Assembly: GCA_021782295.1 (NCBI GenBank)
Contig: JAJXVC010000039.1
Location: 1 to 11,340, forward strand
DNA length: 11,340 bases
Source of the DNA: a bacterium
GTDB lineage: Bacteria; Eremiobacterota; Eremiobacteria; Baltobacterales; Baltobacteraceae
Direction: 5' to 3'
Under the pieces are notes generated by a model. It was not told the DNA's origin. It did not search any database and worked only from the letters and a program-made list of their open reading frames with translations. Position numbers and translations under genes: made by a program. Positions 1-5,456 of this stretch are shown here, piece after piece; position 1 is the stretch's first letter, and each line of letters begins with the position of its first letter.

Positions 1-485
1 GCGAAGCTTCATTCGATATCGTTTCGAAAATCGACCGCCAAGAACTCGATAACGCGCTCAACCAGACGCGAAAAGAGATCGAGACGCGCTTCGATTTCCG
101 CAACAGCAAAACGAGCGTCGAGTCCGACGACAAGAACATCACCATTCTTGCCGACGACGAGTTGAAGATGCGCAACGTCATCGACATGTTGCAGGCGAAG
201 GCGACGAAGCGCGGCATCGATATAAAAGCATTTGAAATGGGCGCCAACGAACCGGCTGCCAATTCGATGGTGCGTTGCAAAATCGTGTTGCGCAACGGCA
301 TCCCGAAGGACAAAAGTAAGGAATTGATGGAGCGCATCAAAGCGCTCAAATTAAAAGTGAACGCGCAATATCAAGACGAGCAAATCCGCGTCACCGGAAA
401 GAGCCGCGACGATCTGCAAGCGGTCATCACGGCGCTGAAATCCTCGAATTTCGAACTGCCGTTGCAGTTTGTGAATTACCGCTAG
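1..485 (+). CDS. yajQ: YajQ family nucleotide-binding protein (5' end cut off by window)
   Basis: An open frame enters the window at base 3 and ends at the TAG at 483-485, giving 160 visible residues. It begins EASFDIVSKID, matching the conserved YajQ N-terminus (SFDIVSEVD in the E. coli protein), so only about two to four residues and the start codon are missing. Other family marks are ETRFDFRN near residue 27 and VTGKSRDDLQAV at about 130-141, close to the C-terminus. The E. coli protein is about 163 residues, so length agrees. YajQ (formerly UPF0234) is a small cytosolic protein with two ferredoxin-like halves; members in Xanthomonas and Pseudomonas bind cyclic-di-GMP and influence transcription, while in many other bacteria the role is unsettled. 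Nucleotide binding here is inferred from the family only. rimO starts 11 bases after the stop, which suggests co-transcription. No frameshift or internal stop is seen. Confidence 0.95.
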   Translation, partial: EASFDIVSKIDRQELDNALNQTRKEIETRFDFRNSKTSVESDDKNITILADDELKMRNVIDMLQAKATKRGIDIKAFEMGANEPAANSMVRCKIVLRNGIPKDKSKELMERIKALKLKVNAQYQDEQIRVTGKSRDDLQAVITALKSSNFELPLQFVNYR

Positions 486-496
486 GATCCGTCGCG

Positions 497-1867
497 ATGC
501 CGTCGGTTTCATTCGTGAGTTTGGGCTGCGCGAAGAACCTCGTCGATACCGAGGTGATGATCGCAAAGCTCGGTGCTGCAGGCTGGCAATTGGAGAGCGA
601 TGCCGATGCGGCCGACACCGTCGTCATCAACACGTGCGCATTTATCGACCCGGCAAAGGCCGAATCGACCGAAGTGATTTTGGAACGAGCGCAGCGTAAG
701 CGCGCCGGCCAACAACTCGTCGTCGCGGGCTGTCTCGCCCAGCGCTATGGCGAACAACTGCATTCGCTGATCCCCGAGATCGACGGCGTTATCGGAACCG
801 GATCGTATGCGTCGATCGTCGAGTTGCTCGACGACGTCCAGGCGGGCAGCAAACCGGTGCGTTTGGCGTTCGACGCCGAACCCGAACATGATTTTCTTCC
901 GCGTCTCATTACGACGCCGCAAGCAACGGCGTACCTAAAAATCGCCGAAGGTTGCGACCACCCGTGCACGTTTTGCATCATTCCGCAATTGCGCGGCGGT
1001 TTCCGCAGCCGTAGCGAAGAATCGATCCTCGCCGAGGCGCGGGCGCTTGCAGCGGCGGGCACGCGCGAACTCATCTTGATCGCCCAGGACACGTCGATGT
1101 GGGGGCGCGATCGCGGCTATCGTCGCGGGGGGCTCGCCACGCTGCTCGAGCGCCTGCACGAAATCGACGGCCTCGAGTGGATTCGCCTGCTCTATTTGTA
1201 TCCGGCGACCGTCGATAGCGAACTGATCGAGGCTATGGCGCGTTTGCCGAAGGTATGCAAGTACATGGATATGCCGCTCCAACACGCGCATCCGGAGGTT
1301 TTGCGGGCGATGCTGCGGCCCGGTAATGGAGAGCGCTATCTCGAGATCATCGAGTCCTTCCGCGAACGCGTTCCGGGGATGACGATGCGCTCGACCTTTA
1401 TCGTCGGTTTCCCGGGCGAGCGCGAGGAGCACGTCGCCTATTTAGAAGAATGGATCGCTCGCGCCGGCCTCGACCGCGTCGGTTTCTTTGAATATAGTTC
1501 GGAGGAAGGGACGCCGGCCTCGGAACTGGGATCGCGCGTCCCCGTTCGCGAGCGTCGGAAGCGGCTGTTGCGTCTTCGCGAGGCGCAACGCATTGCATCT
1601 GAAAAGGCGCGACTCGCGCGCGTCGGCACGATCGAGCGCGTGTTGATTGAAGAGCGTCGTACCCTTCGTCGCGCCGATCCGCTGCGTTCCCACCTTCCCG
1701 CCACGGTGTGGTGCGGGCGTTCGCAAGGCGAGGCGCCGGGTGTAGACGGCGGCGTTTTCGTCGCCGGAGATTTTACGCCGGGAACGTTCGTCGACCTCGA
1801 ACTCACCGCGGCGACCGCATTCGATTTTGCCGCACGCACCACAACGAGAATACCTGCACATGTCTGA
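497..1867 (+). CDS. rimO: Ribosomal protein S12 methylthiotransferase RimO
   Basis: A 456-residue radical-SAM methylthiotransferase. RimO adds a methylthio group to the beta carbon of a conserved aspartate of ribosomal protein S12, using two 4Fe-4S clusters and S-adenosylmethionine in the cytosol. The N-terminal UPF0004 domain carries its cluster cysteines at C11 (SLGCAKNLVD), C47 (NTCAF) and C79 (AGCLAQRY). The radical-SAM motif is CDHPCTFC, with C153, C157 and C160. Further family motifs are DMPLQH (258-263), FIVGFPGE (301-308) and FEYSSEEGTPA (331-341). A C-terminal TRAM domain covers about 375-445. RimO is preferred over its tRNA-modifying relative MiaB because of the start SFVSLGCAKNLVDTE and the DHPCTFCIIP context. 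The ATG at 497 has AGGA at 484-487 with a 9-base spacer. The end overlaps the next gene by 8 bases, suggesting translational coupling. Confidence 0.96.
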   Translation: MPSVSFVSLGCAKNLVDTEVMIAKLGAAGWQLESDADAADTVVINTCAFIDPAKAESTEVILERAQRKRAGQQLVVAGCLAQRYGEQLHSLIPEIDGVIGTGSYASIVELLDDVQAGSKPVRLAFDAEPEHDFLPRLITTPQATAYLKIAEGCDHPCTFCIIPQLRGGFRSRSEESILAEARALAAAGTRELILIAQDTSMWGRDRGYRRGGLATLLERLHEIDGLEWIRLLYLYPATVDSELIEAMARLPKVCKYMDMPLQHAHPEVLRAMLRPGNGERYLEIIESFRERVPGMTMRSTFIVGFPGEREEHVAYLEEWIARAGLDRVGFFEYSSEEGTPASELGSRVPVRERRKRLLRLREAQRIASEKARLARVGTIERVLIEERRTLRRADPLRSHLPATVWCGRSQGEAPGVDGGVFVAGDFTPGTFVDLELTAATAFDFAARTTTRIPAHV

Positions 1868-3263
1868 AGAATTTATCCCGCGCCCACGGCGCAGCGCACC
1901 CCCGTCCTCCGAACCGCCCGCGACGCCGCCGAAACGCCCTTCGCGGCTCGCTCGACGCGTCGGTATCGTGGCCGGATTGGTCGTGCTCTTAGCTGTTTCG
2001 ACCGTGCTCGGATTCTCGATCTTCAAACATGAAACGCCGCTACAGATTTTGGGCGATGCGCTGATTCCTTCACCGCAGCAGGTTTTCGGCCGGCCGCAAC
2101 TGCGCGTGCTCGTCATCGGCCTCGATTACGACTACACCGATAACGATCAGCCCTTTTCGGCGCAAGCCCGCAGCGACGTCATTTGGGCGGTCAATCTCGA
2201 CCTCGTCAACAAACGCATTTTCGAACTCTCGGTGCCGCGCGACATGGTCGCCACGATGCCCGACGGAAGCCAAGCGAAGATCAATCAAGCGCAGGCCGAC
2301 GGCGGTGTGACGGAGGCCGAACAGGTCGTTTCGCATTGGCTCGGCATCCCTGGATTCGACCGGTACGTGATTTTGCGCATCAATGCGACGCGCGAATTAA
2401 TCGATGATATCGGTGGTGTTACCGTCGACGTCGAAAACAGCGATCCGAAAGATAAGAGCCCCATCAACTACGACGATAACTGGGGACATCTCCACATCCA
2501 CTTAAAGACGGGCCTTCAACATTTAACGGGCGCGCAGGCAGTCGGCTACATGCGCTATCGCCACGACTGGTGCGGCGACCCCTGTCGCATTCGCCGGCAG
2601 CAAGAAGTGCTCCACGCGTTGGCGGCAAAGTTAGAGCGCGACAAATTCAACACGCTTCTGCATGCCGGACAGCTCGTGAAAACGATGCTTGCGAACGTGC
2701 AAACGAACTTTTCGAAAGCCGAGCTTCTTTCGCTTGCGCATTACTACGTCGGGATAAAGCCGTCGCAGATTATCGCGCACCAAGTTCCCTACGTCGCGAA
2801 TGTCTATCTTCCCGGATACGGCGATGCCATCGTGCCCGACAAAAATGCGCGCCGTCGACTCGCCGAATCGATGTTGATCGCGCCGCCGTCGCCCGCCCCG
2901 ACCGCAGATCCGGCAGCGCTCGCCGCGATTGCACCCTCTTCGCTTCGCGTCGATGTCGAAAACGGCAGCGGCATCGATGGCGCGGCTGCTGATCTCGCGC
3001 GAATTCTCAAGGCCGAGGGATATCGCATCGGCAAGGTGGGGAATAGTGCGTCGTATCACGATAACAGCGTCGTGCGCGCGCATTCCGCCGTCGAATTCGC
3101 CGGAGATAAAGTAGCGGCCGGGCTACCCAAGGCGATGAAAAACGCATTGCTCGTCGAGTCGCCGGTTGCGGGTACGACAAGCGATGTTACCGTTATCATC
3201 GGTCGCGATGACGGGCTCGCCGTGCACGCGCTGCCGAGTCCCGGCGCCTCCCCGACGCCGTAG
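1860..3263 (+). CDS. LCP (LytR-CpsA-Psr) family glycopolymer transferase with LytR_C domain
   Basis: A 467-residue type II membrane protein. LCP enzymes move lipid-pyrophosphate-linked polymers (teichoic acid, capsule or arabinogalactan-like chains) onto peptidoglycan outside the membrane. Order: a cytosolic Pro/Arg-rich tail (1-33); one membrane helix (about 34-55); an LCP domain (about 80-262); a linker; a LytR_C domain (about 361-450). LCP landmarks are LVIGLD (84-89), ARSD (103-106), SVPRDM (124-129), DDIGGV (182-187) and the RYRHD/RRQQ active-site segment (232-248), with arginines and acids that bind the pyrophosphate. That segment contains Cys238 and Cys242, where I would expect other residues. 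The start is placed at the ATG at 1860 (GAGAA upstream); a TTG at 1827 in frame lies deeper inside rimO and is less likely. The substrate polymer is unknown; the deacetylase that follows suggests a shared envelope polysaccharide. Confidence 0.93.
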   Translation: MSEEFIPRPRRSAPPSSEPPATPPKRPSRLARRVGIVAGLVVLLAVSTVLGFSIFKHETPLQILGDALIPSPQQVFGRPQLRVLVIGLDYDYTDNDQPFSAQARSDVIWAVNLDLVNKRIFELSVPRDMVATMPDGSQAKINQAQADGGVTEAEQVVSHWLGIPGFDRYVILRINATRELIDDIGGVTVDVENSDPKDKSPINYDDNWGHLHIHLKTGLQHLTGAQAVGYMRYRHDWCGDPCRIRRQQEVLHALAAKLERDKFNTLLHAGQLVKTMLANVQTNFSKAELLSLAHYYVGIKPSQIIAHQVPYVANVYLPGYGDAIVPDKNARRRLAESMLIAPPSPAPTADPAALAAIAPSSLRVDVENGSGIDGAAADLARILKAEGYRIGKVGNSASYHDNSVVRAHSAVEFAGDKVAAGLPKAMKNALLVESPVAGTTSDVTVIIGRDDGLAVHALPSPGASPTP

Positions 3264-3266
3264 GGA
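3262..3266 (+). promoter_or_regulatory. Ribosome binding site choosing a GTG start for the deacetylase
   Basis: AGGGA overlaps the stop codon of the LCP gene and lies 7 bases before the GTG at 3274. It supports that GTG rather than the TTG at 3166, which would overlap the LCP gene by 98 bases and add an Arg/Pro-rich stretch before the membrane anchor. Confidence 0.7.
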
Positions 3267-3273
3267 TATCGTC

Positions 3274-4110
3274 GTGCGGCCATACGTTCGCATCGCCCTT
3301 GCGGTGCTGGTAGTTTTCCTCGGTATCGAGGGAGTTCGCTGGTTTTTACGCGTCTCGAAGCCGCACCCGACGCTGATCGAGCCGTCGACGTCGCTCCACC
3401 GGGCGATCGGGAAAGGCCCGTTGGTTCGGGTGGCGCGCGTCGTGGAGAAGCTCGAACCCGCTCCACGCAGTAGCGGCGAGCGTTTGATCGCGCTCACCTT
3501 CGACGACGGTCCCTATCCAATCTATACGCCGATGCTTCTCGATGAGCTCGAGCGCTTGCACGTGCGCGCGACCTTTTTCCTGATCGGGCGCGATGCCGGC
3601 TGGTGGCCGCAGATCGCTCGACGCATCGCCGTCGACGGGAACGAAATCGGCGACCACACGCAGACGCATCCCGATCTCGACCACGAGACGCCGACGCAGG
3701 TGCGACGCGAACTTGTCGAAGGCCGCAACACGCTTTTGCGTATCACCGGCGATCGCTCCGCAGCCGCGCTCTTCCGCCCTCCGCATGGTCGCTACACCGC
3801 CGCGACCCTTCGCGTCGCGCAGGCGTTGGGGATGAAGACAATCTTTTGGAGCGACGACCCGGGCGACTGGCGCGAGCTTACCGCGCGTGAGATTGAAACA
3901 CACGTTGCCGCCCACGCAACCGAGCCGGAGATTCTCTTGCTCCACAGTGGAAAGCGCACGACGGTAAAAGCGCTGGAAAAGATCGTACCGGCGTTCCGAC
4001 GCGCAGGGTACCGTTTCGTGACCGTCGGTGAGATGCTCTCGCTGCTCGGTGCGCATCGCGTCGAGGAGCCCCGAAAGCTTTCGACGCGCCTCCATTATTC
4101 AAAGGAGTAA
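3274..4110 (+). CDS. Membrane-anchored NodB-type polysaccharide deacetylase
   Basis: A 278-residue carbohydrate esterase family 4 protein that would remove acetyl groups from N-acetylated sugars, such as peptidoglycan, chitin-like or capsule chains, with a divalent metal. A membrane anchor spans about residues 6-20 and places the catalytic domain outside the membrane. The NodB motifs are complete: motif 1 TFDDGP (75-80, base D77 and metal ligand D78), motif 2 HTQTHP (128-133, metal ligands H128 and H132), motif 3 RPPHGR (168-173), motif 4 SDDPGDW (193-199) and motif 5 LLLHSG (221-226, H224 as acid). An active enzyme is therefore predicted; the exact substrate cannot be told. The GTG start is chosen from its Shine-Dalgarno sequence and position 10 bases after the LCP stop. 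Adjacent LCP and NodB genes suggest attachment and trimming of one envelope polymer, which is inference. Confidence 0.93.
   Translation: MRPYVRIALAVLVVFLGIEGVRWFLRVSKPHPTLIEPSTSLHRAIGKGPLVRVARVVEKLEPAPRSSGERLIALTFDDGPYPIYTPMLLDELERLHVRATFFLIGRDAGWWPQIARRIAVDGNEIGDHTQTHPDLDHETPTQVRRELVEGRNTLLRITGDRSAAALFRPPHGRYTAATLRVAQALGMKTIFWSDDPGDWRELTAREIETHVAAHATEPEILLLHSGKRTTVKALEKIVPAFRRAGYRFVTVGEMLSLLGAHRVEEPRKLSTRLHYSKE
4102..4107 (+). promoter_or_regulatory. Strong Shine-Dalgarno site for the small membrane protein
   Basis: AAGGAG lies in the last codons of the deacetylase gene, 9 bases before the GTG at 4117. It is one of the two best ribosome binding sites in the window and is the main reason to believe that the short frame downstream is translated. 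Confidence 0.75.
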
Positions 4111-4116
4111 CCTTTC

Positions 4117-4338
4117 GTGCCACGCCCCATCATCGATGTCGAATCGAGTCGCCCGATCCATCGCCGTCGGCTCTTCCTTCGCGCGATCGTCATCGCCGCG
4201 ATCCTCCTCCTCGCCGCGGTTTTGGCGCTCCGGCTGCTCCACGGTGCTCCTGGGGCCCCGCCGAGCCAAGGAAAGATCGGGGCGGGGCGGAACCTGAACC
4301 AGCTCGCTCTCAAGGAGACTTCATGCTTCGTCGTTTAA
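4117..4338 (+). CDS. Small single-pass membrane protein of unknown function
   Basis: A 73-residue frame that I do not recognise. It starts at GTG with a strong AAGGAG upstream, 6 bases after the deacetylase stop. Residues 1-18 are polar and basic (HRRR at 15-18), residues about 20-41 form one hydrophobic helix rich in Ala, Leu and Ile, and the remaining 32 residues are Gly/Pro/Asn-rich with a single Cys at 70. The positive-inside rule would place the N-terminus in the cytosol and the C-terminus outside. There is no lipobox and no signal peptidase site I would trust. Its last 16 bases overlap the start of the lipoprotein gene in another frame, and the ribosome binding site for that gene lies inside its final codons, so coupling is likely. 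It could be a small partner of the flanking envelope proteins or a remnant of a longer protein. Confidence 0.65.
   Translation: MPRPIIDVESSRPIHRRRLFLRAIVIAAILLLAAVLALRLLHGAPGAPPSQGKIGAGRNLNQLALKETSCFVV
4312..4317 (+). promoter_or_regulatory. Strong Shine-Dalgarno site for the lipoprotein gene
   Basis: AAGGAG lies inside the end of the small membrane protein gene, 5 bases before the ATG at 4323. It fixes the lipoprotein start and suggests coupled translation of the two overlapping genes. Confidence 0.75.
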
Positions 4339-5444
4339 CCCTCGGACTCGCCGCCATCAGCGTCGCAGTCGCGGTCGCCGCGTGCAATTCCAGTACGTCG
4401 ACCAACCTGAATATCGGCCCCAATTTTGCCACCTCGACGCTCTACGCGGCGAATACCTCGCTCAACGCCGTCGCGATATTTTCATCGACGGCCGGTTCGA
4501 TGGCCCAGCCGAGTTACCTGATCGGCGGCGCGTCGACGACGCTGAATGCTCCTCAGTACCTCGATTTCGATTCGACCGGGAACCTCTGGGTTGCGAATTA
4601 CAATGCGAGCACGGGCGCGTCCTCGATTCTTGAGTTCAAGGCACAAGCGACCGGAAACGTCCTTCCCTACGCGACCTACCTCGGCTCCTCGCTCGCCGAT
4701 CCCGAGCCGCGTGGCCTGGCGATCGAGCGGGCGCAGAACCTGATGGCGCTGACGACGATCAACCCGGGTTCGGTCGCTCCGAGCGAACTGCTGGTCTATT
4801 CCATCGCGAGCGGCTTGCCCACGTTACAAGATGTTATCGGCGGGCCGGCGACGTTGTTGGATACCCCCACCGGGGCCGCGTTTGCCTCCGGTAATGCAGT
4901 GATCGTGGCGAACAGCGGCGATGCAACCGTCGCGACGTACACGCTCCCGACGCCCTCGCCGACGCCTGTGCCGACTGCAACGCCGGTTCCGACGGCGACG
5001 CCTTCCCCAACGCCGAGCCCCTCGGGTTCGCCGACTGCGTCGCCGACGCCGTCGCCGGTACCGACGGCAACGCCGCTCAATCTTCCGCCATCGTCGGCCA
5101 TCGTCGGCTCGCTGACGGATCTCGGCACGCCGCGCGGCGTCACCGTTGCGAGCAACGGCGAGATCTACGTTGCCGATCCGTCGGCGGTTGGCATCGGCCC
5201 GGCGGTACTCGTCTTTGCGGCCAATGCAACCGGGAACGTCGCGCCGACATCGATTATCGCAGGCTCATCCACCGGCTTTGTGGCTCCGAGCGACGTGAAA
5301 GTCGATGCAAACGGAAATATTTATGTCGCCGATAGCGGTGCGAACAAAGTCTTCGTATTCGCGCCGGGCGCGACTGGAAATGTTGCACCGAAGGCGGCGC
5401 TCTCGGTCGGGGGGACGGTCGTCGGCATCGCGCTGAGTCCGTAG
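4323..5444 (+). CDS. Lipoprotein with NHL-like six-bladed beta-propeller and Pro/Thr-rich loop
   Basis: A 373-residue predicted lipoprotein. The signal peptide has basic RR at 3-4, a hydrophobic core and the lipobox VAAC with the lipidated Cys at 21. The mature part is built of about six repeats resembling NHL/SMP-30 propeller blades, with the recurring pattern 'GNIYVAD...VFVFA..ATGNVAP..I.G....APS'; clear copies are at 271-322 and 323-365. The end (TVVGIALSP) looks like the strand that pairs with the first blade (YAANTSLNAVAIF) to close the ring. Residues 208-257 are a Pro/Thr/Ser/Ala low-complexity stretch inside blade four. No catalytic residues are apparent; propellers of this kind are usually binding or scaffold domains, and the ligand is unknown. 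It follows the LCP, deacetylase and small membrane genes, which suggests a surface role. The propeller fold is inferred from repeat spacing. Confidence 0.85.
   Translation: MLRRLTLGLAAISVAVAVAACNSSTSTNLNIGPNFATSTLYAANTSLNAVAIFSSTAGSMAQPSYLIGGASTTLNAPQYLDFDSTGNLWVANYNASTGASSILEFKAQATGNVLPYATYLGSSLADPEPRGLAIERAQNLMALTTINPGSVAPSELLVYSIASGLPTLQDVIGGPATLLDTPTGAAFASGNAVIVANSGDATVATYTLPTPSPTPVPTATPVPTATPSPTPSPSGSPTASPTPSPVPTATPLNLPPSSAIVGSLTDLGTPRGVTVASNGEIYVADPSAVGIGPAVLVFAANATGNVAPTSIIAGSSTGFVAPSDVKVDANGNIYVADSGANKVFVFAPGATGNVAPKAALSVGGTVVGIALSP
4944..5093 (+). repeat. Low-complexity Pro/Thr coding repeat
   Basis: Fifty codons (residues 208-257 of the lipoprotein) made mostly of Pro, Thr, Ser and Ala. 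The unit VPTATP occurs three times (residues 216-221, 222-227 and 246-251), mixed with TPSPTP units; the DNA shows matching imperfect copies of a CCGACGGCAACGCC-like word. The synonymous differences between copies argue for an older, drifting repeat rather than a very recent expansion. Confidence 0.85.
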
Positions 5445-5456
5445 CGTGCAGAGACG

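Noticed and set aside
1827..1859. TTG start extending the LCP protein by 11 residues
   Set aside because: The ATG at 1860 gives the usual short cytosolic tail and a coupling-type overlap with rimO; the extension lies fully inside rimO and adds nothing recognisable.
3166..3273. Upstream TTG start giving a longer deacetylase
   Set aside because: It would overlap the LCP gene by 98 bases and add an Arg/Pro-rich stretch with no family match before the membrane anchor. The GTG at 3274 has AGGGA at a good distance.
4944..5093. Possible CRISPR or intergenic tandem array
   Set aside because: The units are short, imperfect, without spacers and in frame with the lipoprotein, so they are a low-complexity coding stretch.
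4796..5155. Minus-strand 119-residue frame rich in GVGEGVAVGTG repeats
   Set aside because: It is the antisense of the Pro/Thr-coding repeat in the lipoprotein gene; the apparent repeats follow from the plus-strand codons and it has no family signature.
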